Below are positions 24,438 through 32,097 of a stretch of DNA of 47,965 nucleotides, piece after piece. Positions within the stretch are counted from its first letter, which is position 1. Each line of letters opens with the position of its first letter. Both the position numbers and the translations under genes were made by a program. The notes beneath the pieces were generated by a model that saw only the letters and a list, made by a program, of their open reading frames with translations, was not told where the DNA came from and did no database searches. The DNA is from an uncultured Myxococcales bacterium. Lineage in GTDB: Bacteria; Myxococcota_A; Polyangia; Polyangiales; Polyangiaceae. The DNA lies in the NCBI GenBank assembly GCA_937902985.1, contig CALFNG010000533.1, forward strand, positions 1-47,965, in the 5' to 3' direction.

Positions 24438-25196
24438 ATGAAGGCCTCGCTCTTGCTCCTACTGGCTTCGGTCGCCGTCGTCTCGTGCTCGAAGTCGGAG
24501 CCCGAGCCTACCGGCGCCGCCGCCGCCACGAGCGCCGTCGCGAGCTCGATGGCGACCGGCCCTGGCTCCACCGCTTCTGCCCCGCCGGCCTCGTCCGCGC
24601 CGCTCGCGTCGGTGGTGCACCCGGATCTGCTCGACCCCACGAAGGCGAAGAACAAAGCGCCCGACGTCTACAAAGCGAAGTTCACGACCACCAAGGGCGA
24701 CTTCGTCGTCGAGGTGCATCGCGACTGGGCGCCGAACGGCGCCGACCGCTTCTACGACCTCGTGAAGCTCGGCTTCTTCGACGACACGCGGTTCTTTCGC
24801 ACGGTCGACAACTTCATGGTCCAGTTCGGGATCAGCGGCGACCCGGCGGTCAGCGCCAAGTGGCAGCAGGCCAACATTCAAGACGACCCGGTGAAGGAGT
24901 CGAACAAGCAGGGCTTCATGACCTTCGCGCAGACCAACTTGCCGAACAGCCGGTCCACGCAGGTGTTCATCAACTACGTCGACGCGAACATCCGGCTCGA
25001 CGGCATGCGCTTCGCGCCGTTCGCGAAGGTGTCCGAAGGGATGGATGTGGTCGACTCCCTGTACAAGGGTTACGGCGAAGGCGCACCGGGCGGCATGGGC
25101 CCCGACCAGGGGCGCATCCAGGCGCAGGGCAACGCATACCTCGACACGTCGTTTCCGAAGCTCGACCGCATCAAGCACGCCGAGATCGTCAAATAA
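24438..25196 (+). CDS. Lipid-anchored cyclophilin-type peptidyl-prolyl isomerase
   Basis: 252 residues. The ATG at 24438 gives a clean lipoprotein signal (MKASLLLLLASVAVVSC, Cys17), followed by a 45-residue Ser/Ala/Pro linker. The cyclophilin domain starts at YKAKFTTTKGDFVVEVHRDW and shows FFRTVDNFMVQFGISGDP (FHRVIxxFMxQGGD-like; the Arg-x-x-x-Phe-Met-x-Gln core is present). MTFAQTNLPNSRSTQVFINY (GxxxxANxxPNxxxSQFFI-like) and KVSEGMDVVDSL follow. The substitution of GGD by FGISGD is minor. It probably folds prolyl bonds in the periplasm or at the inner face of the outer membrane. It sits between the second permease and second ATPase of the MCE operon. Confidence 0.88.
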   Translation: MKASLLLLLASVAVVSCSKSEPEPTGAAAATSAVASSMATGPGSTASAPPASSAPLASVVHPDLLDPTKAKNKAPDVYKAKFTTTKGDFVVEVHRDWAPNGADRFYDLVKLGFFDDTRFFRTVDNFMVQFGISGDPAVSAKWQQANIQDDPVKESNKQGFMTFAQTNLPNSRSTQVFINYVDANIRLDGMRFAPFAKVSEGMDVVDSLYKGYGEGAPGGMGPDQGRIQAQGNAYLDTSFPKLDRIKHAEIVK

Positions 25197-25237
25197 CGGT
25201 CAGCCGCTCGCTCGCGCCGGGGTAAGCTGTCGGGGCG

Positions 25238-25981
25238 TTGATAGCGTTCAAGAACATCTTCAAATCGTTCGGGTCGAAGGCCGTCCTCTCGGACGTGAGC
25301 TTCGATGTGCACGACGGCGAGGTGCTCTTCATCATCGGCGCGTCCGGGGTCGGCAAGAGCGTCCTCATCAAGCACCTGGTCGGGCTACTGGCGCCCGACA
25401 AGGGCCAGATCTGGCTCGACGGCGAGGAGATCTCGACGAAAGACGAGCTCGCGATGTACCCGGTGCGGAAGAAGTGCGCGATGGTCTTCCAGCACTCCAC
25501 GCTCTTCGACTCGATGACCTGCGTCGAGAACGTCTCGCTCCCGCTGCGCAAGCACATGGGCCTCTCGATGAGAGAGGCGCTCGCCGAGGCGCGGAAGCGG
25601 CTCGAGGTCGTTCATATGCGCGAGTTCGCAGATCGGTACCCCACGGAGCTGGGCGACGGAATGCGCAAGCGGGTCGCGATTGCGCGCGCGCTCACTCTCG
25701 ACCCGCGCTACGTGCTCTTCGACGAGCCGACGACCTCCCTGGATCCCGTGAGCGCGCGGCGCGTCGACCAGCTGATCGTCGAGCTCTCGGCGAACCTCGG
25801 CGTCACGTCGATCGTCGTGAGCCACGACCTCGCCAGTATCCTGTCGATCGCGCACCGCGTCGTGATGCTCTACAAGGGCGCGGTCCGTCACATCGGAACA
25901 CCCGCCGAGTTGCAGGCGAGCGCCGACGGCGTCGTGCGGCAATTCATCGGCGGCCACGCCGTGGGGCCGATGGACCTTTGA
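25238..25981 (+). CDS. MlaF-like ABC transporter ATPase B
   Basis: 247 residues from a TTG start (MIAFKNIFKSFG). Walker A GASGVGKS (Lys40), Q-loop VFQHSTLFD, Walker B YVLFDEPTTSLDP and H-loop VVSHD (His196) are intact. The signature is ELGDGMRKRVAIARAL: residues 138-142 read LGDGM where LSGGQ or LSGGM is expected, losing the Ser and replacing a Gly with Asp140. MRKRV after it is typical of MlaF. In a dimer with ATPase A, this weak signature would face the A subunit that lacks its H-loop His, while the other site would be fully canonical. Confidence 0.91.
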   Translation: MIAFKNIFKSFGSKAVLSDVSFDVHDGEVLFIIGASGVGKSVLIKHLVGLLAPDKGQIWLDGEEISTKDELAMYPVRKKCAMVFQHSTLFDSMTCVENVSLPLRKHMGLSMREALAEARKRLEVVHMREFADRYPTELGDGMRKRVAIARALTLDPRYVLFDEPTTSLDPVSARRVDQLIVELSANLGVTSIVVSHDLASILSIAHRVVMLYKGAVRHIGTPAELQASADGVVRQFIGGHAVGPMDL

Positions 25982-26011
25982 GGGCGGCTTTGGGCTACCG
26001 TCCTCCGCGCG

Positions 26012-27034
26012 ATGTCCGAAGAGCGCTCGATCGAAGTCAAAGTCGGGGCCCTCATTCTCGTTTCCCTGGCGGTTCTCGGCGCGTTCGTGCTCGTCATGGG
26101 CGGCCTGAGCTTCGAGAAGACGTATCCGGTTTACGTCGACTTCGATAACCCCGGCGGCCTGCTCTCGGGCGCCGCGGTTCGCATCGGAGGCGTGAAGGTC
26201 GGGAGCGTCAAAGAGCTCCAGTTCATGGGCGGAAAGGTCGACCCGAAGTCCGGGCGGCGCGTGCTCGTGCGAGCCCAGCTGGCCATTCAGAAGCGCGTCG
26301 AAGATTCGATCCACTCGGACGCAGACTTCTTCGTGACGGCCGAGGGCGTTCTCGGCGAGCAGTTCCTCGCCATCAACCCAGGCAGCCCCGACAAGCCCCT
26401 GCTCGACGAGGGGGCCGAAGTCAAAGGCATCGACCCGCCGCGACTCGACCTCTTTCTCGCCAAGGCGTACGAGCTCCTCGACACGACGGTCGAGGGCATC
26501 AAGAACAATCGCGAAGCGCTGGGCGACATCATCAACAACACCGCGGGCCTGCTCAAGGGGCTCAACTTCATCGTCAGTGGCAACCGCGAGCGCATCGAGC
26601 GCACGATCGCGAACGTCGAGGACATCACGGTCGAGGCCAAACAGCTCACCCACGACGCGCGCGTGAACTACGTCGACAATCCCAAGATCTTGCAGACCGT
26701 CGACCACATCAACGACCTCGTCGCCCGCATCCACGAAGACTCGGGCCCGATGCTCAAAGACGCGCGCGAGGCCCTCGCCAACCTGAATCGGGTCTCGACC
26801 ACCGTTGGCGACCCGCAGGAGCAAGAGAAGATCCGCAAGGCGATCGCCGACATCGCCCAGCTCGCCGAGCGCGCGAACGCGACCGCCGCCGACGCGCAGA
26901 CCATCGTCATGCACATCAAGAGCGGCAAGGGCACCGTGGGCGCGCTCGTGATGGACGAAGAGATCTACGACGACATGCAGGAGATGGTTCGGGACCTCAA
27001 GCACAATCCGTGGAAGTTCCTCTGGCGCGAGTAG
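26012..27034 (+). CDS. MlaD-family MCE domain protein
   Basis: 340 residues. A single N-terminal membrane helix (about residues 10-32, VGALILVSLAVLGAFVLVMG) is followed by one MCE domain with the hallmark GLLSGAAVRIGGVKVGSVK and GVLGEQFLAINPG. A long helical region extends from about residue 150 with coiled-coil-like heptads (TVEGIKNNREALGDIINNT, VEDITVEAKQL, DAREALANLNRVS). It ends IYDDMQEMVRDLKHNPWKFL, a conserved tail of single-MCE proteins. It would form a hexameric ring on the permeases and carry lipid across the periplasm. It closes the operon 30 bases after ATPase B. Confidence 0.94.
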   Translation: MSEERSIEVKVGALILVSLAVLGAFVLVMGGLSFEKTYPVYVDFDNPGGLLSGAAVRIGGVKVGSVKELQFMGGKVDPKSGRRVLVRAQLAIQKRVEDSIHSDADFFVTAEGVLGEQFLAINPGSPDKPLLDEGAEVKGIDPPRLDLFLAKAYELLDTTVEGIKNNREALGDIINNTAGLLKGLNFIVSGNRERIERTIANVEDITVEAKQLTHDARVNYVDNPKILQTVDHINDLVARIHEDSGPMLKDAREALANLNRVSTTVGDPQEQEKIRKAIADIAQLAERANATAADAQTIVMHIKSGKGTVGALVMDEEIYDDMQEMVRDLKHNPWKFLWRE

Positions 27035-27060
27035 TCACCGCGGTCCCTCCCGGGCGAGGG

Positions 27061-27100
27061 AAATTGCCCGCGGAGGCGCGGAGGACGGAGAGAGGAAAGG
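27061..27100. repeat. Purine-rich intergenic repeat fragment
   Basis: Between two convergent genes, CCCGCGGAGGCGCGGAGGACGG followed by AGAGAGG resembles the CCGCAGAGG-GCAGAG core at 15704 and the copies near 961 and 31404. This one is more diverged. Confidence 0.35.
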
Positions 27101-27126
27101 GGGGCCGCGTCGTGGCCGCGGTCGCG

Positions 27127-27630
27127 TCAGTCGCCTGCGGCGTCGGGGAGGACCATGCCCGAGTCGACGGGGGGTGGGGGCGCGGAGGCTTCGCGACCGG
27201 CGTCCTCGACGGGGGGCTTTCCTGCGTCAATCGGGGGCGAGCCCGACTCGCGGGGGGCTCCGGCCTCGGTCGGGGCGCCCGTCTCGGGCGGCTCAGCCGC
27301 CGTGCTGCCGTCTCCGTTCGGTATCGACCCGTCTCCGTTCGCGGCGGCCGCGTCGTCTCCCGGCACGGGCATCGGCGTGCCGCTGCCGGCCGGCTGGAGG
27401 CAGGTGACCATGGGCGCGCACATGAGCGTGGCCTTCTTGCCGTCGCTCCCGTTATTGCAGCAGACAAGCCCCTCCTGACAATCGGTGACCACCGCGCAGG
27501 GGCCGCCCGCCGCCGAGAGCTCGGCTGACGAGCTGCACGCAAACGGCACCGCCGAAAGGATGGCGCCCACCGCGAACGCCGCCGCCGCTCGGCGTGACGG
27601 CCCCCGACCCTGTCGCCTGTCGCTGCTCAC
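27127..27630 (-). CDS. Predicted lipoprotein with a short Cys-rich domain and Pro/Gly-rich tail
   Basis: 167 residues from a GTG start. The signal peptide (RRAAAAFAVGAILSAVPFAC) ends at a lipobox Cys near residue 32. The next 50 residues hold six more cysteines (CAVVTDCQEGLVCCNNG, then MCAPMVTC), a spacing suited to disulphides in a small exported domain. The rest is low-complexity Pro/Gly/Asp/Ala sequence with DGS and PPxxAG repeats. Such Cys-knot-plus-disordered-tail lipoproteins are very common in Polyangia and mostly uncharacterised. Two 12-bp direct repeats lie just upstream of the start. Confidence 0.66.
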   Translation of the reverse strand: MSSDRRQGRGPSRRAAAAFAVGAILSAVPFACSSSAELSAAGGPCAVVTDCQEGLVCCNNGSDGKKATLMCAPMVTCLQPAGSGTPMPVPGDDAAAANGDGSIPNGDGSTAAEPPETGAPTEAGAPRESGSPPIDAGKPPVEDAGREASAPPPPVDSGMVLPDAAGD

Positions 27631-27635
27631 ACTGT

Positions 27636-27662
27636 CCAGTGTACCGCGTCCCAGTGTACCGC
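27636..27662 (-). promoter_or_regulatory. Paired 12-bp direct repeats upstream of the lipoprotein gene
   Basis: On the minus strand GCGGTACACTGG occurs twice with a 15-bp period (27662-27651 and 27647-27636), ending five bases before the GTG start. TACACT inside each copy also resembles a -10 box. An operator pair or overlapping promoter is possible; no regulator can be named. Confidence 0.4.
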
Positions 27663-27722
27663 CGAGCGCACCGCCATTTCGAGCCTCCCCGTCCGGCTCA
27701 GGCGGGCGCCGGGCGAAAGCGG

Positions 27723-27956
27723 TCAGACCCGCGCGGCCAGTGTGAGGAGCGTGTCCCCTTCACTCACGGCCTGCCCCTCCTTGACGAGGATCTGTTCTAC
27801 CGTCCCGGCTGCCGGCGCTTCGACCGGCATCTCCATCTTCATCGATTCGAGGATGACGCAGACCTGGCCCTCGGCAATGGCTTCGCCCTGCTTGACCTCG
27901 ATCTTCCACACCGTTCCCGTGATGTGCGCGTCTACTTTCGTCGGCCCGGTCGCCAT
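27723..27956 (-). CDS. Biotinyl/lipoyl-domain protein (BCCP-like)
   Basis: A 77-residue stand-alone biotinyl domain. The biotin attachment motif ESMKME is intact with Lys40, flanked by the symmetric half-repeats GTVWKIEVKQGEAIAEG and GTVEQILVKEGQAVSEG. Acetyl-CoA or propionyl-CoA carboxylase carrier domains of this length exist as separate small subunits, for example with methylmalonyl-CoA decarboxylase or acyl-CoA carboxylase alpha/beta subunits. No carboxylase gene is nearby, so its partner must be elsewhere. The ATG at 27956 gives a standard length. Confidence 0.88.
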   Translation of the reverse strand: MATGPTKVDAHITGTVWKIEVKQGEAIAEGQVCVILESMKMEMPVEAPAAGTVEQILVKEGQAVSEGDTLLTLAARV

Positions 27957-28076
27957 GGGGGCGGAACTTACTCCGGCTCGCAGGCGTCGCCAAACGCGGC
28001 GGCGGTGGTCGAGAGCGCTCGTGAGCGTTTGCGAACGGGCGAACAAGTCGGTAGCCTTCACCCGGAAGAGAGCACC

Positions 28077-28838
28077 ATGGCGGAACGGCAAGAAACGTCG
28101 GTGATGGTCTCCATCCAAGAGATTCTGCGCGATGCGCAGAGTCGCGAGGAGCAGGAGAAAGTCGAACTCGAACAGCGCACGCGCGCCGAAGAGCAGCGCA
28201 GGCTCGACGAGCTCCGGCGAAGGCAAGAAGAAGAGGAGGCGCGCATCCGCTCGGAAGAAGACGAGCGGCAACGCCGCGCCTTCGAAGAAAAGAAGCGCCA
28301 CGCCGAGATCGCGGCCATGCAAGACGCGGCCGTCGAGCGCGCACGCGCCGAGACCGAGGCCAAGGCCCGCCTCGCCGAGATGAACGCCCGCCAGGAGCAC
28401 GAGCGGCACCTGCACGCGCTCACTCACGACAAGAGCAAGAAGAACCTGAAGTTCTTGCTCGCCGGGCTCGGCGTCGTGCTCTTCGTCGCCGCGATCGGCG
28501 GCGGCATCGTCATCAAGAACTCGATGGACAAGACCGCGGCGGCCGTCGCGAGCGCGAACGAGCTTCGTGCGCAGATCGACGCGGCCGAAGAGAAGCGTGT
28601 GGCCCTCGAGAGCCAGTACAACGCGGCGCTCGCCGCGGGTGTCGACACCAAGGCCCTGCAAGACGAGATCGCGGCCGAGAAAGACAAGATCGCCGCGCTC
28701 CAACAAGGCTCGACCGCGCCACCCAAGCCGCACTACGGCGGGGGCGGCGTTACCCCCGCGCCGAAGCCTGCGGGCGGCGGCGGTCCGGCAAAACCGTGCA
28801 ACTGCACTCCCGGCGATCCGCTTTGCTCGTGTCTGTAA
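28077..28838 (+). CDS. Coiled-coil membrane protein with Cys-rich C-terminus
   Basis: 253 residues. Residues 10-125 are almost pure charged coiled coil (EEQEKVELEQRTRAEEQRRL, then RRRQEEEEARIRSEEDERQ). One membrane helix lies at about 126-147 (FLLAGLGVVLFVAAIGGGIV). A second coiled-coil stretch (ANELRAQIDAAEEKRVALES and IAAEKDKIAALQQG) is followed by a Pro/Gly-rich linker and a terminal CNCTPGDPLCSCL motif with four Cys. The N-terminus should be cytoplasmic and the Cys motif periplasmic. I do not know the family. The next gene, pyrF, starts immediately at the stop codon. Confidence 0.75.
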   Translation: MAERQETSVMVSIQEILRDAQSREEQEKVELEQRTRAEEQRRLDELRRRQEEEEARIRSEEDERQRRAFEEKKRHAEIAAMQDAAVERARAETEAKARLAEMNARQEHERHLHALTHDKSKKNLKFLLAGLGVVLFVAAIGGGIVIKNSMDKTAAAVASANELRAQIDAAEEKRVALESQYNAALAAGVDTKALQDEIAAEKDKIAALQQGSTAPPKPHYGGGGVTPAPKPAGGGGPAKPCNCTPGDPLCSCL

Positions 28839-29594
28839 GTGGTCGGGTCGCTCCCTCCTCCGGCGTCTGAATCGCGCGTCGTCTACGCGCTCGACTTCCC
28901 CCACATCGATGCAGCGCGCTTGAGCGCGCACGCTGTGCGCGACTCGATGGGGATGTTCAAGGTGGGCCTCGAGCTCTTCGTGGGCGCGGGGCCCGCGGCG
29001 GTGGCGCTGGGCCTCGAGCTGGGTCGGCCCGTGTTCCTCGACCTGAAGCTGCACGACATTCCCGAGACCGTCGAGCGGGCGGTGGCGGGCGCGTCGGCGC
29101 TCGGCGCCCGCATGCTGACGGTGCATGCGAGCGGCGGCCCCGCCATGCTCCGGCGCGCCGTCGAACGAGCCCAAAAGGAGGGGCGCGGCCTCGAGGTGGT
29201 CGCGGTGACCGTCCTGACGTCGCTCGACTGGGGCGACCTCGCTGCGATCGGAGCGGCCGGCGACCTCGCCTCGCACGTCGAGCTGCTCGCCCGCCTGGCC
29301 TGGAGCGAAGGGGTCCGGGCGTTCGTGTGCTCGCCCCATGAGGCGGCGCGGCTGCGCGCGGCGCTCGGGCCGGAGGCCACGCTCATCACTCCGGGCGTGC
29401 GGGCAGTTCGCGCCGCGTCCGAAGGCGGCAGCGACGACCAGAAGCGCACGATGAGCGCTGCCGAGGCGATCGCCCACGGGGCCGACTGGATCGTCGTGGG
29501 GCGGCCCATTCGCGACGCCGCGGACCCGCCAGCCGTCGCGCGCACGCTCGCGCGCGAGGTCCACACCGCTCTGGCTGCACGTCACGCAAAGTGA
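28839..29594 (+). CDS. pyrF: Orotidine 5'-phosphate decarboxylase
   Basis: 251 residues. It decarboxylates OMP to UMP in pyrimidine synthesis. The (beta-alpha)8 active-site set is present: VVYALDF near the N-terminus, FKVGLELF, the DLKLHDIPET catalytic tetrad segment (Lys70), LTVHASGG, ITPGVR and IVVGRPI near the phosphate site. The GTG start abuts the TAA of the coiled-coil gene with no gap (TAAGTG), implying coupled translation of two unrelated genes. The family call is secure. Confidence 0.95.
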   Translation: MVGSLPPPASESRVVYALDFPHIDAARLSAHAVRDSMGMFKVGLELFVGAGPAAVALGLELGRPVFLDLKLHDIPETVERAVAGASALGARMLTVHASGGPAMLRRAVERAQKEGRGLEVVAVTVLTSLDWGDLAAIGAAGDLASHVELLARLAWSEGVRAFVCSPHEAARLRAALGPEATLITPGVRAVRAASEGGSDDQKRTMSAAEAIAHGADWIVVGRPIRDAADPPAVARTLAREVHTALAARHAK

Positions 29595-29601
29595 CCGCCC
29601 C

Positions 29602-30348
29602 TTGAGCGCGCGAATCATCTGTGGCCTCCAGCCGGTTCGCGAAGCCATCAAGACGCACGGCGCGAAGCTGTCTCGGGTGGTGGTCGTCGAGGTGCAATCG
29701 GTCGAGGCCTCGCCGCAGCTCGAGGCCCTGGCGCGATACGCACAAGACCACGGCGCCCGCGTCGATCGGCTCCCGCGGTCGGAGCTCGATCGCGCCGCTC
29801 GGGGCGTGCACCACCAGGGCGCCATCGCCTTCGCCCCCGATCTCGAGGTCACGCCGCTCCACGAGCTCGCGCTCGACGCGCGCTCCCTGGTGGTCGCTCT
29901 CGACGAGATCCAGGACCCCCAGAACTTCGGGGCCATCATTCGCTCGGCGGTGGCCATGAGCGCGACGGCCGTCGTCTGGCCCGAGCACCGCTCGGCCCCC
30001 CTCTCCCCTTCCACGTTTCGCGCGTCGGCAGGTGCCATCGAGCATGCCACGCTCTGCCGCGTCTCGTCCCTGCCCCCGGCCCTCGAGGCGCTCAAGGAGC
30101 GCGGGATGCTCGTCGTGGGCCTCGACCTCACCGGCCCCACGTCGATCGACCAGCTCGACCTCACGGGGCCCGTGGCGCTCGTCGTCGGCGCCGAAGGCAA
30201 GGGTCTCCGCAAGACCGTGAAGCGCACGTGCGATGCGCTCGCGAGCTTGCCGATGCCCGGCCCCATCGGATCGCTCAACGCCTCCGTCGCCGTCGCGATC
30301 GCGCTCTACGAGTGCGTGCGCCAGCGAGGCGCGAGCGCCCGGCCGTAG
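29602..30348 (+). CDS. rlmB: TrmH/SpoU-family RNA 2'-O-methyltransferase (RlmB-like)
   Basis: 248 residues from a TTG start seven bases after pyrF. The N-terminal substrate-binding domain opens IICGLQPVREAI. The SPOUT trefoil-knot motifs are visible: motif 1 LDEIQDPQNFGAIIRSA, motif 2 ALVVGAEGKGLR, motif 3 MPGPIGSLNASVAVAIALYE. Together with the ARGVHHQGAIAF segment this matches RlmB, which methylates G2251 of 23S rRNA. Other SpoU enzymes (TrmH, RlmB paralogues) cannot be excluded, so the symbol is tentative. Confidence 0.88.
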   Translation: MSARIICGLQPVREAIKTHGAKLSRVVVVEVQSVEASPQLEALARYAQDHGARVDRLPRSELDRAARGVHHQGAIAFAPDLEVTPLHELALDARSLVVALDEIQDPQNFGAIIRSAVAMSATAVVWPEHRSAPLSPSTFRASAGAIEHATLCRVSSLPPALEALKERGMLVVGLDLTGPTSIDQLDLTGPVALVVGAEGKGLRKTVKRTCDALASLPMPGPIGSLNASVAVAIALYECVRQRGASARP

Positions 30349-30458
30349 CGCTGCCCTGGCGCTAGCCCTCAGAAGCCCACTCTCTCGAGGATACCCCCGT
30401 TTTTCCGGCGGGGGGCGGTTGGCCAAGGGGTGAAGGTCTTTGTACGCTGCATGCACCC

Positions 30459-31388
30459 GTGCCCCTAGCCGCGACAGATGGTTCCGATGCCAACGAACTC
30501 GGACGGCAGCTCGCGCGCGCCGGATACCTCGCCAGCGACGAGCTGGCGCTCGTGGCCTGGCTCGCGCTGAAGCTCGAGAGGCCGCTTCTCGTCGAGGGGC
30601 CCGCGGGCGTCGGGAAGACCGACCTCGCGAGGGCGCTCTCGGAGGCCCTGTCGCGCGAGCTCGTGAGGCTCCAGTGCTACGAAGGGCTCGACGAGGCACG
30701 CGCTCTCTACGAGTGGGACTACGCGAAGCAGATGCTCTATACGCAGCTGCTCCGCGAGTCGGTCTCGTCGCAGACCGCCGGCGCCGCGACGTTGACCGAG
30801 GCCGCCGACCGCCTGGCCGGGGCCGACACCGCGTTCTTCAGCCGCAGGTTCCTCATCGAGAGGCCGCTCCTCCGCGCCCTCTCGAGCGAGGCGCCGGTCG
30901 TGATGCTCGTCGACGAGATCGACCGCGCCGACCCGGAGTTCGAGGCGTTCTTGCTCGAAGTGCTGGCCGAGCGCCAGGCGACCATTCCCGAGCTCGGGAC
31001 CATCCGGGCGCGAAGCGCGCCCCTCTTCCTCCTGACCAGCAACGGCACCCGGGACATGAGCGACGCCCTGCGTCGCCGCTGCTTGCACGCGTTCGTCGAC
31101 TATCCGCCGCCGTCGCGCGAGCAGGCGATCCTCGAGCTTCGCGTCCCCGGGTTGGCAAAGCGTCTCGCCGAGCAGCTGACGGCGTTCGTGCGCGACGTTC
31201 GGGCGCTGGATCTGCAGAAGGCGCCGTCGATTGCCGAGACGATCGACTGGGCCCGCTCGCTGGTGCTGCTCGGCGCCGGCGCGCTCGACGAGTCGCTCGC
31301 CCGCTCGACCCTCGGAGTCTTGCTCAAGTACGAGGAAGACCGCGTGAAGGTGGGGCCCACGCTCACGAAGGCCACTCGCCCGCTCTAG
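30459..31388 (+). CDS. MoxR-family AAA+ ATPase
   Basis: 309 residues from a GTG start. Walker A GPAGVGKT (Lys53), then LQCYEGLDEARALYEWDYAK, a motif specific to the MoxR/CoxD branch. Walker B VVMLVDEIDRADPEFEAFLLE and sensor SNGTRDMSDALRRRCLH follow, with a lid domain through SIAETIDWARSL. These ATPases act as chaperones in metal-enzyme maturation or stress response and are usually beside a VWA-domain protein (CoxE type), which does not follow here; a convergent PEGA gene does. The partner is probably elsewhere. The start lies 110 bases downstream of rlmB. Confidence 0.9.
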   Translation: MPLAATDGSDANELGRQLARAGYLASDELALVAWLALKLERPLLVEGPAGVGKTDLARALSEALSRELVRLQCYEGLDEARALYEWDYAKQMLYTQLLRESVSSQTAGAATLTEAADRLAGADTAFFSRRFLIERPLLRALSSEAPVVMLVDEIDRADPEFEAFLLEVLAERQATIPELGTIRARSAPLFLLTSNGTRDMSDALRRRCLHAFVDYPPPSREQAILELRVPGLAKRLAEQLTAFVRDVRALDLQKAPSIAETIDWARSLVLLGAGALDESLARSTLGVLLKYEEDRVKVGPTLTKATRPL

Positions 31389-31403
31389 GCAATGCCGTCC
31401 ACT

Positions 31404-31428
31404 TGAGAGATGGGCCGCAGAGGGACGA
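31404..31428. repeat. Purine-rich intergenic repeat fragment
   Basis: GAGAGATGGGCCGCAGAGGG matches GAGAGATGGGCCGCAGAGGG at 15695-15714 for at least 20 bases without mismatch. It lies between the convergent MoxR and PEGA genes. Confidence 0.5.
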
Positions 31429-31430
31429 GG

Positions 31431-31748
31431 CTAGGACGAGAGATGTATCGAGAGCCGGGTCGTCTGGCCGGTCTCGACGTTGAAGCCGAGCGTACGTTTG
31501 CGGCTCCCGTCGAGCGTGACCAGGGTGAGCTTGTGGTGCCCGGCCTTGAGCTCGAGGTGCGTTTGCGGCGTGACGGTCTTGGTGTCGACGTCGTCGATGA
31601 AGACGTGCGCCGGCGGATCGGACGTCACGTCGAGCACCCCCGTGTCCGTCTGATCGGCTCGCTCCCCGGGCCCGGCGGGCGCGGCTCGGGCTCGCCCCGT
31701 GGCCAGCAACGCTCCGACGAGCACACACATCGTCAGGAGCGTTCGCAT
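31431..31748 (-). CDS. Small exported PEGA-domain protein
   Basis: 105 residues with a signal peptide (MRTLLTMCVLVGALLATGRA, probable cleavage after ARA). One PEGA domain follows: GVLDVTSDPPAHVFIDDVDT with the P-A-x-V-x-I-D pattern, then THLELKAGHHKLTLVTLDG and FNVETGQTTRLSIHL. PEGA domains are beta-sandwiches in surface or peptidoglycan-facing proteins. It is close to the minimum length for one domain. It converges on moxR with a 42-base gap occupied by a repeat. Confidence 0.8.
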   Translation of the reverse strand: MRTLLTMCVLVGALLATGRARAAPAGPGERADQTDTGVLDVTSDPPAHVFIDDVDTKTVTPQTHLELKAGHHKLTLVTLDGSRKRTLGFNVETGQTTRLSIHLSS

Positions 31749-32007
31749 CTCTTCTCGCGGTTCTCGTTCTTTTCGACGGACGCGCGGCCGGGCGATTCAA
31801 CCCGGCCTGCCGTTGTCGGCGATTGTCGCACGGGGGCGCGGCGATGCAATCGGCGCACTCGCTCGCCGCGCCCGCACCCGTTCGCCGCGCCGTGATCGGT
31901 GCGCCTTGCGGGTGCAGTGGGTCGCGCTGCCCCGGTCCCCCGCGCGCCTCACCGCTCCGGAAGCTGGCGTCCGATAGCCGCCCGAAGTAGAGAAGCGCGG
32001 ACTCTCG

Positions 32008-32080
32008 GCCCCCGTAGCTCAGTGGATAGAGCAGTGCTTTCCTAAAGCATTGGTCGGATGTTCGACTCATCCCGGGGGCG
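32008..32080 (+). tRNA. tRNA-Arg (anticodon CCT)
   Basis: A 73-nt cloverleaf. Acceptor stem GCCCCCG/CGGGGGC, D-arm GCTC-AGTGGATA-GAGC, anticodon stem GTGCT/AGCAT with loop TTCCTAA (anticodon CCT, reading AGG). The variable loop is TGGTC, T-arm GGATG-TTCGACT-CATCC, discriminator G. The CCA end is not encoded. The first anticodon-stem pair is a G-U. AGG is a rare codon in such a GC-rich genome, so this is a minor isoacceptor. Confidence 0.96.
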
Positions 32081-32097
32081 CTTCACACACGAAGCGC
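32078..32097 (+). terminator. Hairpin at the tRNA 3' end
   Basis: GCGCTTC and GAAGCGC form a 7-bp stem with an ACACAC loop, overlapping the last three bases of the tRNA. A second hairpin, CGGGTC/GACCCG with TTCGC loop, lies at 32139-32155. Either could end the tRNA transcript; neither has a strong T tract. Confidence 0.45.

Noticed and set aside
30394-30414. CCCCCG/CGGGGG hairpin between rlmB and the MoxR gene as a terminator
   Set aside because: Only six pairs with a nine-base loop and no T tract on the 3' side; the T run is inside the loop.
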